This document shows, piece by piece, positions 51,780-62,199 of a DNA stretch of 64,000 nt. Origin of the DNA: Malachius bipustulatus. Taxonomy: Eukaryota; Arthropoda; Insecta; Coleoptera; Melyridae. A model generated the notes under the pieces. The model was not told the DNA's origin, did no database searches, and saw only the letters and a list, made by a program, of their open reading frames with translations. Within the stretch, counting starts at the first letter, position 1, and the number at the start of each line of letters is the position of its first letter. A program made the translations under genes and the position numbers. The stretch spans positions 6,572,001-6,636,000 of the forward strand of contig OU342638.1 in the NCBI GenBank assembly GCA_910589415.1, in the 5' to 3' direction.

Positions 51780-52472
51780 TCATTCCCCCAAGATTTTATT
51801 CTTTTTATTCAACTTATTCGATGATATACGTCGACGAGATGTAGAGAGATTATTATTTTGATGTAGCAGATTGTTCGGTTTTTGATCTAATGAGTTGGAA
51901 TTATCAATTTTCGGGAAGCTCTGATCGTTATTTTTAGCTAATGAATCAGTTTGATTTCCCGACGTTTTTTTATTATTCGAGTGTTTATTTTTCGTCTTTT
52001 CAACTTTGATCTGCTGATCGTTATTTTTAGTTGATGGAGTGATTTGATTATCCGAATGTTGATTCGTAGTATTATGTAATTCATCAAACAGTTTTATCTT
52101 TTTCTGCATTGCATTTAACGTGATGGCCGATTGAGAGCGTTCTTCAGATATTATATTCTCCAACGTAGTTATTTTATTCTGAATGAATTGAAAATTAGAG
52201 CTCAATTCATCAAAATTTTTTTTCATTTCATTTTTCAGTGAAATAATTTGCTCATCGACATACTGTTTAGTGCTAGCATCTTTAGCAAAGTTAGGCTTGC
52301 GCAGATTACAAATACGTTTATTTAACATATCCAGATCTCCATTATTAGTTAAAGATAAGCCTATAACATTGAATAGCGATGCCACTTTAGAATCTTTATC
52401 TTCAAATGAAGAGCGACCGAATTTATCAATAGTCATTATTATTATGCGATAAAGTATTAAATTTATATTCAT
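51780..52472 (-). CDS. Polinton fibre-like coiled-coil protein
   Basis: A 230-codon ORF, with a better start probably at the Met of MTIDKFGRSSFED, 12 codons in. It contains NKRICNLRKPNFAKDASTKQ followed by YVDEQI, the I-x-NL-x2-P-x4-DA-x-TK-x-YVD motif seen before trimeric coiled coils in phage and large-virus fibres. A heptad stretch follows (EQIISLKNEMKKNFDELSSN and on), then an Asn/Lys/Ser-rich low-complexity tail with repeated SDNQIT and KNNDQ. It may form a surface spike or head fibre. It lies between the integrase and the DUF8207-type gene. The assignment is inference from the motif. Confidence 0.5.
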   Translation of the reverse strand: MNINLILYRIIIMTIDKFGRSSFEDKDSKVASLFNVIGLSLTNNGDLDMLNKRICNLRKPNFAKDASTKQYVDEQIISLKNEMKKNFDELSSNFQFIQNKITTLENIISEERSQSAITLNAMQKKIKLFDELHNTTNQHSDNQITPSTKNNDQQIKVEKTKNKHSNNKKTSGNQTDSLAKNNDQSFPKIDNSNSLDQKPNNLLHQNNNLSTSRRRISSNKLNKKNKILGE

Positions 52473-53407
52473 TTATAGAATAATATTAGCTTCTTTCAGT
52501 TCCTCGAATATGGAAATAATTTCGTTTGGATGATTGTTATGACCTGCTTGCATAGAAGATAACAAAAGTTTTAGTCGATCAACCAGTTCATTGGGGTCAT
52601 CCCAGTATATGTAATCAGGTTTATTGACATTATAAGTCTTCATTAAGCCCGTACCAGAGGGCGAAAGTTTTTCATCACTTAAATGTTTTATAATAAAATT
52701 ATATTTATCTCCTCTGCTCCCCGCGTATTGTAGATTTTTATCATAATTCCTATGTATTAAATTTGTAGCATCGACTATTTCTAGATATTTATTCACATCC
52801 TCGTTATTAATTTTTTTTTTATCAAGTTTTTTATAAAATATTAAATGAGTCAGACCAGGTGAAAGTTCGTAAACTTGATTATTTATATGCATTTTATTAT
52901 CGATTATTGAGAAACTAGTATTACCAAGAGTCCATACTTTTTCTTCATGATTAAAATGAGGAGCTAAATGATTACTAAAATTTTTCTGACTTAGATTCAG
53001 GGATTTAATAAAATTATTTGTTGATTTTTCATAAATATTCTCGTCCTCGTCAAAATGAGTTAATGAACTATCATCAGGTTGCGTTGCAAATTTATCTTCA
53101 GGTGTGCGAATATCGTCACGGCTTGAATCATATTCACTCTCATATTTAATCATTTTTTCTTTCAGTGGCGTGCTACTACTGCTTAACTCTGATTTTTTTT
53201 TATTGGAGATAAATTTATATTCTTTGCGTTTGCTATGTCAGAGTCAGCTATTTTTTTCAACGGTGTTGTAATGGGTTGAAAAATACGTTCCAATTCCGAA
53301 GAATCGCTCAGCAGATTTCTTTTTAGAGCTTCGTGTTTTTTGCGAATTATATGTCTTGTCTTAATTATATCTTTAACAATTTTTTTATCCATAGTTTTAA
53401 ACTGCAT
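52473..53407 (-). pseudogene. Polinton DUF8207-type protein (one frameshift)
   Basis: The N-terminal piece (53407-53183) has IIRKKHEALKRNLLSDSSEL and IFQPITTPLKKI, a conserved Polinton motif. The second piece (53153-52473) has VWTLGNTSFSIIDNKMHIN, YELSPGLTHLIFYKK and KYLEIVDATNLIHRN, matching the uncharacterised domain found next to capsid genes in many arthropod Polintons. They are joined by a frame change at a run of nine T (53192-53200). Function is unknown. The shift could be damage, polymerase slippage or an assembly error. Confidence 0.7.
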
Positions 53408-53567
53408 TCAAAAATAATAAAAAAAAAATAAAAAAAAATGCTAATATATGAGAAAACTGATTCCCTAAACGCTCTGTGAGGAAAAAAAATACAAAAAATA
53501 ACAGAAGCTCTTAACAGATCTAACAGGATGTAAACAAGATACATAACATTCAACAGGGTGTATACAG

Positions 53568-53645
53568 GTTTTTTAACAGCCTAACAGCCTATATAACAGC
53601 CTAACAGCCTATATAACAGCCTAACAGCCTATATAACAGCCTACA
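53568..53645. repeat. 20-bp tandem repeat upstream of the DUF8207-type gene
   Basis: Three to four units of ACAGCCTAACAGCCTATATA lie between the packaging ATPase and DUF8207-type genes, in the region that would be the minus-strand promoter of the latter. On the minus strand it gives repeated TATATAGGCTGTT. Confidence 0.85.
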
Positions 53646-53729
53646 AAAGAGTTTTTCAAACAGGATTTTAGCTTAACACTGTCTTGAGTGAGGAAATGAA
53701 ATGAGATAAAGTGAATTTTTTTTCATTAT

Positions 53730-54416
53730 TTATAACATAATAAATGTATCGAAGCCCTTCCTATATCGACCCTTATTGATCGAACAATCTTTATTTACGA
53801 GTAAAAATCCATAATCTTCGTTCCAGCATTCCAAGCATATCTTCAGAAATTTGCTAAATTGCATGTCAGAGCCAATATGATCGGAGTGAATATGTCGGAG
53901 ATTTAAATTATCTTGCTTGAAAATAACTAGCAAATTTGCATTGTCGCGAATTAAGTGTTTTGGTATATGAGTATATGTTTGAGTGAGATAAAAGCTATCA
54001 ATATTTTTATGTCGACCCATACAAAAATAAGATCGAACATGATTTTGTTTCTGACAGGATATATCATCAAATACCATTATCGAATTTTCCTTGGCTTTTT
54101 CAGGTGGTATTACCTCTTCATTGTCTGAGAAGGTAAAATAACCTATTCCTTTAAGACCAGAAAACAATCTTTTTAGATATTCATATTTTGGTTGATATAA
54201 AGACTTAGAAAAAACATATACGTTTTCAAATTTTAATCCATTTTCATGCTCAAGTAGAGCTATAAGTAAATTGGTCTTCCCACAATTTGACGGTCCTATA
54301 AAAATAGCACGTATACTATTTGGTAATAATTTGCTATGTTTAAAGTAAGTCGCACTCTTATGGAAAAAATCTATGTTTCTAATTGGAAGTTTATCTTGTT
54401 GACGTACTAACCGCAT
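53730..54416 (-). CDS. Polinton FtsK/HerA-type packaging ATPase
   Basis: A 228-codon ORF. Walker A is IFIGPSNCGKTNLL near residues 38-51, Walker B is SIMVFDDIS near residues 112-120, and a sensor-like FYLTQTYTHIPKHLIRDN follows. Length and order fit the A32-like genome-packaging ATPases of Polintons and related viruses. It would pump DNA into preformed capsids. It is divergent from the virion gene block on plus, with a 92-bp shared upstream region. Intact. Confidence 0.9.
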   Translation of the reverse strand: MRLVRQQDKLPIRNIDFFHKSATYFKHSKLLPNSIRAIFIGPSNCGKTNLLIALLEHENGLKFENVYVFSKSLYQPKYEYLKRLFSGLKGIGYFTFSDNEEVIPPEKAKENSIMVFDDISCQKQNHVRSYFCMGRHKNIDSFYLTQTYTHIPKHLIRDNANLLVIFKQDNLNLRHIHSDHIGSDMQFSKFLKICLECWNEDYGFLLVNKDCSINKGRYRKGFDTFIML

Positions 54417-54508
54417 TTCAGCTACTGTTAGAAAGTATATTTTGAATAACTATTTAAGAATAAGGTCACTGTCACATCTACCGTTATCTTATAAATATCT
54501 AATCAAAA
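54417..54508. promoter_or_regulatory. Divergent promoter region between ATPase and PLA2 genes
   Basis: A 92-bp gap between two divergent starts. On plus, TTATAAATATC at about 54489 lies 20 bases before the ATG; on minus, an AAAATATACTTTC stretch lies about 20-30 bases before the ATPase ATG. These could be TATA-type elements. No experimental support. Confidence 0.35.
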
Positions 54509-55321
54509 ATGATTATACTCAGAAAAGCTTCAACTCCCCATCAGTCAACTAGAAATGGGAAAGGTCTACTAAATACCGCAATAGATAAATTACCATTTGA
54601 ATTACACTTACCAGGAGGATATCAATTTTGCGGACCTGGAACTAGATTACGAGAACGTTTAGCAAGAGGTGAATCTGGTATAAATTTATTAGATAATTAT
54701 TGCAGGGCTCACGATATCGCTTATTCAAAAACAACTGATACGAACTTGAGAAATAAGGCTGATCGAGAGCTAGCTGATAGAGCTTGGGAAAGAGTAAAAG
54801 CAAGCGATTCAAAAATAGGTGAGAAAATAAATGCTTGGCTTGTAACTAACGCAATGAAAGCAAAAGCTAAGTTAGGTATGGGTGTGAAACCTCCTAAAAG
54901 AAAAAGAAAAATTAAATCCAATACTCTAACACATTTAATAGCGAAAACTCGAGCTGCCATAAAATCGAAAAATCCGCAGAATATACAGAACGCTATTAAA
55001 ATAGCCTTAGCAGCAGCTAAAGATACTGTTAGAGGAAAATCAATGAATATACCGAGAACAAGAATAATTCCGATTCCTAAAACTGGCGGAGTTTTACCAT
55101 TTCTTATACCGCTTTTTGCTGGACTATCAGCCCTTGGTACGTTATCCGGGGGTGCGGCGGCGATCTCGAAGGCGGTAATGGACGCCAAACACGCTCGTAA
55201 ACAATTTGCTGAAAGCCAAAGACATAATAAGCAGATGGAGACGATCGCGATGGGCGAAGGGTTATATTTGAAGCCGTATCGCCGAGGACTTGGTCTATAT
55301 ATGAAGCCAAAAAACTTCTAG
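54509..55321 (+). CDS. Polinton phospholipase A2-domain protein
   Basis: A 270-codon ORF. A parvovirus-type PLA2 motif is at residues 34-70: a calcium-loop-like FCGPGT, then LLDNYCRAHDIAYSKT with the catalytic His-Asp pair. A basic segment (PPKRKRKIKS) and an alanine/lysine-rich helical region follow, then a hydrophobic Gly/Ala stretch (PFLIPLFAGLSALGTLSGGA) and a GLYLKPYRRGLGLYMKP tail. In parvoviruses this domain breaches endosomal membranes from inside the capsid; a similar entry role is inferred here. It is first in the virion block; its stop is directly followed by the protease ATG. Confidence 0.82.
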   Translation: MIILRKASTPHQSTRNGKGLLNTAIDKLPFELHLPGGYQFCGPGTRLRERLARGESGINLLDNYCRAHDIAYSKTTDTNLRNKADRELADRAWERVKASDSKIGEKINAWLVTNAMKAKAKLGMGVKPPKRKRKIKSNTLTHLIAKTRAAIKSKNPQNIQNAIKIALAAAKDTVRGKSMNIPRTRIIPIPKTGGVLPFLIPLFAGLSALGTLSGGAAAISKAVMDAKHARKQFAESQRHNKQMETIAMGEGLYLKPYRRGLGLYMKPKNF

Positions 55322-55323
55322 CT

Positions 55324-55680
55324 ATGCTACCAGCGAGAGCGCTGAACGAAGATGACCTAAGAAAATTTTCCAAACACATACCTAATTTTAGAGGAGTTTT
55401 TATGTTGAATGAATTACCATTCAAACCTAAACCAATAGAATGCGGAATTGTCAATTTGGATACATCAGAAGGTGCAGGCACACACTGGGTAGCATATTAC
55501 AAAAATCGCAAAGGAAGTGAATTTTATGACAGCTATGGAAACCTTCCACCCCCTAAAGAATTGGCTGATTATCTAGGTGATAATATCAAATACAATTATT
55601 CAAGATATCAACCTGATAACTCGTTCATTTGTGGACACTTATGTCTAGAATTTTTGTACGAAAAATTTATTTATAAATAA
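55324..55680 (+). CDS. Polinton adenain-like cysteine protease
   Basis: A 118-codon ORF starting two bases after the previous stop. The catalytic set is visible: His in AGTHWVAYY, Asp in FYDSYGN, Gln in RYQPDNS and Cys in FICGHLCLEF. The length is on the short side, typical of the minimal Ulp1/adenain fold. It matures capsid proteins. It sits between the PLA2 and minor capsid genes, the usual place. Intact. Confidence 0.9.
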   Translation: MLPARALNEDDLRKFSKHIPNFRGVFMLNELPFKPKPIECGIVNLDTSEGAGTHWVAYYKNRKGSEFYDSYGNLPPPKELADYLGDNIKYNYSRYQPDNSFICGHLCLEFLYEKFIYK

Positions 55681-55725
55681 AGTATCAATATATCCTTATC
55701 TTACAGTTTTATTTCGTCATTCAAT

Positions 55726-56409
55726 ATGGCAAGAGTCTTAGAGTTCACTAACACCGAGTCGACTTTAATAGCCAATTATTTTCCTCCTATAGAACTATTA
55801 TCCGATTACGAATGTGGTTTAGTTAGTTTATATACGTATAATTCTATACCAAATATTGATAAGAAGAATAATTTATTTCACATAGGAAGCGAAATAATCG
55901 AATTACCAGAAGGGTCATATGAAATTGATGACATAATTAATTACATAAAGTCTAATTTAAAACAAACAGCTATAAAGCCTACAGTAAAAATACATCCTAA
56001 TACAAATACTTTAAAAATAGAAATTACTCCATCCCAGGCCGTTTACTTCGACAAAGAAAGATCTATTGGGAGGCTGCTAGGATTTGACGAACAAGTGATA
56101 CAAGCGAATAAAACTAGCGAATCTAACTTGCAAGTTAACATAAATAAAGTAAATTCGATAAGGATTAAATGTAATATAATCGGAGGATCGTATATGAATA
56201 ATAAACCAGTTCATGTAATACATGAATTCTCCCCCGATGTCCCCCCCGGGTACAAAATAAATGAAGTACCGAAAAATATAATTTACTTGCCCCTAAACAC
56301 CAGAAGAATCTCTTCAGTTGTAATCAGTTTAGTAGATCAGCATGATAATTTAATTAATTTTAGAAATGAGGAAATCACAGTGAGAATTCATTTACGACCT
56401 CTCATTTAA
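55726..56409 (+). CDS. Polinton minor capsid (penton) protein
   Basis: A 227-codon ORF matching Polinton single-jelly-roll penton proteins: LVSLYTYNSIPNID, LPEGSYEIDDIINYI, IGRLLGFDEQ, then VHVIHEFSPDVPPGYKINEV and ITVRIHLRP at the end. It forms the capsid vertices. It lies between the protease and the major capsid gene. The frame is intact and about the expected length. Confidence 0.85.
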   Translation: MARVLEFTNTESTLIANYFPPIELLSDYECGLVSLYTYNSIPNIDKKNNLFHIGSEIIELPEGSYEIDDIINYIKSNLKQTAIKPTVKIHPNTNTLKIEITPSQAVYFDKERSIGRLLGFDEQVIQANKTSESNLQVNINKVNSIRIKCNIIGGSYMNNKPVHVIHEFSPDVPPGYKINEVPKNIIYLPLNTRRISSVVISLVDQHDNLINFRNEEITVRIHLRPLI

Positions 56410-56527
56410 AAATTGCATACAATAATAATAGGAATTTCCCTAAATGATGATTAGTAGCGACTAAACTCTAATCGAATTAAGATCTCTTGAAAAAAAATAA
56501 AAGAAATCGTTTGATCTTTTTTTTAGA

Positions 56528-56689
56528 ATGATTGTTTTCACTCATAAAATTGATAAATATCCTCAATTACCTAAAACTAGTAGTTGTATGCTTGCTTCCA
56601 GACAGAGAGCATCTAAGCGTGCTATTCCATTAACAAATGCAAATAAGCAATTTTTGAAGTCTTTGGGCTTAAGACTACGTAATGAGTGA
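56528..56689 (+). CDS. Polinton small basic protein upstream of MCP
   Basis: A 53-codon ORF ending 8 bases inside the MCP start region (its stop is at 56687-56689, the MCP ATG at 56682). It has MIVFTHKIDKYPQLPKTSS, a basic RQRASKRAIPLTNANKQF and a LKSLGLRL end. Small proteins of this kind, with an LT-x2-N-x2-FL-x-SLG-like end, precede the capsid gene in other Polintons. It may be a capsid-core or cement peptide. Function unknown. Confidence 0.55.
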   Translation: MIVFTHKIDKYPQLPKTSSCMLASRQRASKRAIPLTNANKQFLKSLGLRLRNE

Positions 56690-57863
56690 AATTTTAAATA
56701 TTACCGAACCAACTAGTTATGATGAGACAATAGCGAATAAGTCATATCATACATATTCCCCTTTTATTGAATCTTACAATAATAACGACATAATTCGAAT
56801 TTTCATTCAAAATCAAGATTTAATTTTACTGCCATGTGAGAGCGTTTTATACATCGAAGGTTCGCTAGTAACAACAAAAGATAAGAAGAGCGATGAAAGT
56901 TTGAAATTAAAAAATAATTGTGTAGCTTTCATGTTTGAGGAGATTCGATACGAGTTAAATGGTATCGAAATAGATAAAAGTAGAAACGTCGGTGTTAACT
57001 CGGCCTTGAAAAATTATGTCTCGCTAAATTCTAACGAGAGTGCTGCTTTATATAATGCTGGATGGAATGCGAGTGGTAATGGGTTCCCCAGTGGAAAATT
57101 TAATTTTTGCGTGCCCTTGAAAATGCTTTTGGGCTTTGCAGAAGACTACAAAAAGATCATTCCGAACGCTAAACATGAGATAATTTTGACAAGATCAAAA
57201 ACAGATGATAATGTTGTCACCTCGACAGCGGCTTTTATATTTCATATTGATAAAATTTCATGGAAAGTTACACACATTGTGCTTAACGATACAGAACGTC
57301 TGAACCTATATCAAACAATTCAAAGTTTACCACCTTTGCAAATTTGTTTTCGAAGCTGGGATCTGTATGAATATCCTAATGTACCAAAATCAACTCATAA
57401 TATATGGAGAGTGAAAACTAGCAATCAGTTAGAAAAGCCTATATTTATCATATTCGCATTATATGCAAATGGAAAATTTAATCATTGCAATCTTACAAAT
57501 TTTAAACTGCATTTAAATTCAGAGAGCTATCCGTATGAAAATAATTGAATATTGAATATTTTATACGAAGATAATAAGTTTTCGTGGCTATATGATATGT
57601 ATAGTAGATTTCAAGAAAGTTACTATGGTTCTGTTTCATTACCTCTACTAAATGTGGAAGATTTTAAGAATGTCGCTCCTCTTGTGATAAATTGTTCGCA
57701 TCAAAATGAAGTAATTAAGAGTGGACCAGTTGATGTGAAAATAGAATTTGAAACCAAAACTGGAGGTATACCAGACGATAATACGTCAGCTTTCTGTTTA
57801 TTACTTCACGACAGAGCTGTCGAGTTTAGCCCGTTGAGTGGTGATGTTAGAAAATTAACATAA
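56682..57863 (+). pseudogene. Polinton major capsid protein, interrupted by one in-frame UGA
   Basis: The first 288 codons (56682-57545) carry the double-jelly-roll start: YDETIANKSYHTYSPFIESY, AFMFEEIRYELNGIEIDKSR, WNASGNGFPSGKFNFCVPL and PLQICFRSWDLYEYP. A TGA at 57546-57548 interrupts the frame. The same frame continues to 57863 with WLYDMYSRFQESYYGS, VINCSHQNEVIKSGPVDVKI and LLLHDRAVEFSPL, the expected C-terminal jelly roll. No other break is seen. It would form the capsid hexamers. The UGA is a point mutation, an error or a readthrough site. Confidence 0.88.
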
Positions 57864-57881
57864 TTTTATCAAGTACCTATC

Positions 57882-58097
57882 ATGAAAGTGAGCTTCAAGG
57901 AAGAGGCAAAAATACATTATCTGGTTACGTGGGATTTTGCATATAGACTGGCTAGAAAAGGAAAGTGGATTGAAGCCGCCGCAGATAGAGCTCGTTTTAA
58001 ATTAAGAATAAAGAACACTGAAAGATTGTTAATTGATATATTAGATATAAATCATCGAACTTGTATCTATACCGATCGATATCTAGGAAAAAAATAG
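57882..58097 (+). CDS. Polinton small conserved-looking basic protein
   Basis: A 71-codon ORF, 18 bases after the MCP stop. It is basic and Arg/Lys rich, with KIHYLVTWDFAYRLARKGKW and FKLRIKNTERLLIDILD. It is the last gene of the plus block; AATAAA signals for both strands lie at 58115-58160. No function is recognised. Confidence 0.5.
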   Translation: MKVSFKEEAKIHYLVTWDFAYRLARKGKWIEAAADRARFKLRIKNTERLLIDILDINHRTCIYTDRYLGKK

Positions 58098-58284
58098 CTA
58101 ACATAAATATAAAAAAAATAAAAGACATGTATATTTTTTATTTTTGTTTTATTTATTAATCATTACATGAAAGCGAAAAACTTAGTACACTAATTTAATT
58201 ACTTATACATGATAAGAGATTTTTCCAATATCTAAATACATATAAGAATAAACAAACGAGATAAATAAAATTGAAATTCCAAAT

Positions 58285-61200
58285 TCATTCATGGCAAGCA
58301 AGTTTAATTTTCTTTTTATTCTTATTATTATCCTCGTTAATCTTATAATGCCCGAAGGCGTACGTAGATACGCCATCTTCTCTAATAAATCTCTTATCAT
58401 CTAGGTAAGTTAACGATTTTTTATTTAGATATTGTGTATAAATAGTATGAATTTTTGATCTAAATACTAACATATTATTATAAAAAAATTTTTTCTTATA
58501 CAAACAGTCTCTAAAATTTTCTAGAGTAAGTTGATCTACAGCAGTTTTTTTAATACCTTTAGCTTTTTTAACTATCTCGCTATCAATGACGTCATAGGAA
58601 TATAATTTAGATCTTAAGCTCACAAACTCGCGAATCAATTTTCCTACGGCCTCATCTTTCATTAATCCTATTTTTTTTTTATTTACTAAAGGTATTTGGT
58701 ATACATTCTCGGGGTCATATCCGCTAGTATCAAAGCGTTGCAAAATATCATCTTTTATATCGGAGTAAAAATCTTCAGTTAAAATTGTATAAATGAAAGA
58801 ATCGGTATCCATGTAATTAAGAATTAAATTCTTATCAAATTTGGGTTTCATATAATGATAATGAAAATCCAACATGAACCATTTGCTAAGCTCAAGGACA
58901 TTAAAGCCTATAAATAGCGGTTTGTTATAGGTTGCTTTAACTCTATTAAACTGAATAGCTACCATGTCCTCTGTAAATGCGCATGCACTATGAAAATTCG
59001 CTTTTGATATCATAGCTCGAGCTCCGAGCCTTCGCCCTTTATTTTCCCACTGAGTAGCTATCTTAACATCTCTTCGTTTATCTACATTTTCCATTGTTTT
59101 ACCGTAAATAACATTATTAGCTTGTTTAAAAAACCAATCTTGAAATTTATTTTTTGCTTGTGTTCGGTGAAAAGTATTTAATTCAATATATTTACCTAAT
59201 TGATTAAACTTTAGAGCTCTATGTATGCATCGCAGTTTAAGACCCAATCGCAGAGCTTGCTGCAGATTGCGATAATGTATTGCATAATTAGTCTTTAAAT
59301 TAAAATCACAAATAAGTTTAGGAAATTTTGAATTTAAACTGCACTTGTTTTCTGCACACAGAGGTAGATCATTATGATAATCATGCAAATTGTCTGGATA
59401 CTCAATGTCACATTCAAATATATACCCAATTTCACCTTCTGGGTCAATGTTCATAATATCGATCTGTTGCAGATTTTCAACCCTTACCCATTCAAAACCC
59501 CCATACGGTAGGGGCTGAGACATTGCCCAACCATATAGGTTATTCACATCAAGGTAAATTAGATAGGTAGAGGGTGCCTTTTTATCATAATCTTTCATAT
59601 ATTTATTATTTGCGATGGTATGTCTATGAGAGCATTGCGTAATACCGCCTCGAATCCCATTTTTTATAAAATTATACATGCTATAGTCGGTTAAGAGTTC
59701 TAGTTCTATGTCAGTATACTTTAAGCAAGCATCCCAAGGTAATCCAGGTGCAGTGTAATATTGACATGGATCCAATCCATATATTTTATAACATATTTTC
59801 CTAAAATTTTCGAAAATATCAGTAAGCAATAAGCAATCAGTTATTAGGTAGATTCTTAGGTAATCCCACAAATTTTTACAGTTGAATTTATTCCAGACAT
59901 TCAAAGCATGCTGATAGTCATGATCGGAACATTCTTTTTTTGTTAATTTATTAAAAAAATGAATTTTGTCTGGTAAGACAGTTTCATTAAATTTTTCCCA
60001 TGAATTAAAGTACTCATAAGGAAGAACACCTTTTCTTTTAATTAAGTCGAATTGATCGTCTCGTTTAAAAACAGTTTTCAAGCAATGAAGTTCTTCACTG
60101 GGCATATCTTGAGCCAATTTTTCTAAACTTGATTGCATGAATCTAGCAGAATCTAAAAATCTTAATTCGACTGTGTTATTATTACTTGGGTCAATATAGA
60201 TTCTTTTTGATATAGATACATATAATTCCTTGTTTAAAGGAATAATATCGATCGGTCCTTCAATTTCATTTAAAAATTCCACAAAAAGATGACAATCGTA
60301 GCCTGATAGATTATGAAAAAAGATCGGAAAAAAGTTAGGTGTGCGAAATTGCAAATTACAATCAAAGTGGGCGGGGCCTCTGTATCGACCTGTAAGGTGG
60401 CAGTGATCTGCCACTCTATCTTCCCCCAAACTTTTTTTGCAAATCCAACATTTATCAGAATTTAGATGAATAAGCTTTTCGGCATCAGTTAATGGAATCA
60501 TTGACTTAGGAGCCATTAAAATATTATAGATATAAACAATATCGAGCACAAGTGACTTTATAAATTTTTTAGGGGCATCCTCTCCTCTATAAACTCGCAA
60601 TCTGTTTAAACTGTTATCATGAAAACACTTTATGTAATATGCAAATGCACACGGAACATGTTCTTGAATATTTACAGTGAACGAGGTCGACGGTTTTTGC
60701 AAACAGGTGTCTATATCTTGCAAAATGCATTCAAAATCTGCATAAATTACAAAGGGCACTTGAACTGCTCGGTTAAAATTTTTAAACTTCAGAAATCGTT
60801 CGTCATTAGAGGGCATAATAGCGATAATTTTATTACATTCCTTACGGTGATTAGCGAGACGGTCATCAGTTCTAAAGTACATTAAACAACTATTACACAT
60901 AAATATACGAGATTTGTGGTTCGTAAGTTGACTTCTTACTAACCTTGATAAGTTCTTCACCCAAACATAATGAGTTCGATCAATTTCTTCTAATAATAAT
61001 AAATTCAGATGAGTCTCTTTTTCCTGTTTTGTACAATAATATGGTCCAACAACTTGTTCACCTTCCAATCCAAAAACATTAACACTTATATTGTTTAATT
61101 CTTCAAAAACAGCCACGTCGTTGATATTTAAGGGGAAGTCAACATTACCAAAATTAATTTTTCTGCCATCAGTTAAATAGATTTCACTTGCGGTGATATC

Positions 61201-62152
61201 TGGAATTTTATAAACTGTCGGATCAAAGGGTTCTGAATAGTGTAGATTTTGTAAAGCAGAGATTATAGCCCACTTGAAGCAATATACGTCATCATTTTTT
61301 ACATTAATTATAGCCTTACGAGCTTGAATAGCTTTTGGTAACTCTATATAATTTGAGCCTCTGAGTGGTTTATACTGATTAACGTTAATCTCTAGATGCA
61401 ATATAGCAACAAGAGCCCATCCACTTTTTCTCTCTTGAAATTCATCCATTTTAGTTAAAATTTCGTCATTGTCTAATTGATGAGATTCGAACAAGCTGAC
61501 TTCGTTTAGAGCCACTCTCATTCTAGTTTGAAAAGATTTTATGGAAATTTCCCATTCATCATTTTCCGATAGCTTGACATACTCACAAAAGAGTTCCAAA
61601 TTAAATTTAATAGCAGAATGTTTATGTATGTGAATTAAAAGCTCAGGTTTAACCACTTTCTCTGCTTGCGCGAGAACTGCGGGTGGATCTATGCAAGATA
61701 AATCCTTATTTTCAAATAATAATGTTTCAATGCGTCCATTGAAACTACTTTTAATCACCTAAAAAAAAGAAATTATCTATGAAAAGAAAAAATAATAAAT
61801 AAAATAAAAATAAAATACCTTAAGAACATCTGATCGATGCTCCGCTGCCTTTAGTTTGTGCGTTTGTTCGTATATGATAATGCCAGCTGTTTACAGAGAC
61901 TTCAATAGCACACATTTCACATTTTTTTATTTCAGTGGCTCGTTTACTGGTTGTTGGTTTAATTGCTTGTTTTTTCGAAGCTTCGTGATTTTTCTTGTGT
62001 CGCTGTAAGAGATTTTTTTCAATAAACATGCCGCAATCCATACATTTAATTTTCTTGCCATGATTTATTCTGAGATGACGATTCAACTCACTTCTTCGAC
62101 GATAAACTTTACCGCAAATATCACAGAGACCCATTTTTATCAGTACTAACAA
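58285..62152 (-). pseudogene. Polinton protein-primed DNA polymerase B (two exons, frameshift in exon 1)
   Basis: Exon 2 (61758-58285, 1157 codons) has a C-x2-C...H-x4-C finger (FMCNSCLMYF), the exonuclease motifs VIYADFECIL, FHNLSGYDCHLF and YLITDCLLLTDIF, and a Cys/His cluster (CWICKKSLGE, DHCHLTGRYRG). Polymerase motif A is YLDVNNLYGWAMSQPLPYG, motif B KQANNVIYGKTMEN and motif C NYMDTDSFIY. Exon 1 (62152-61819) encodes two C2H2-type fingers (CDICGKVYRRRSELNRHLRI; CEMC...HYHIRTNA). A 60-nt intron (61759-61818) has consensus GT...AG ends. Exon 1 is out of frame by what looks like a two-base loss near 61865. It replicates the linear element by protein priming. Confidence 0.9.
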
Positions 62153-62199
62153 ATAATAAAAAAATAAGAAAATTAAACTAGTCCGTCACGAATGAATTT

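Noticed and set aside
54721..55188. 155-codon minus-strand ORF
   Set aside because: It is antisense to the well-supported PLA2-protein gene, with composition explained by that gene.
60619..60885. 88-codon plus-strand ORF within the polymerase
   Set aside because: Shadow of the conserved pPolB frame.
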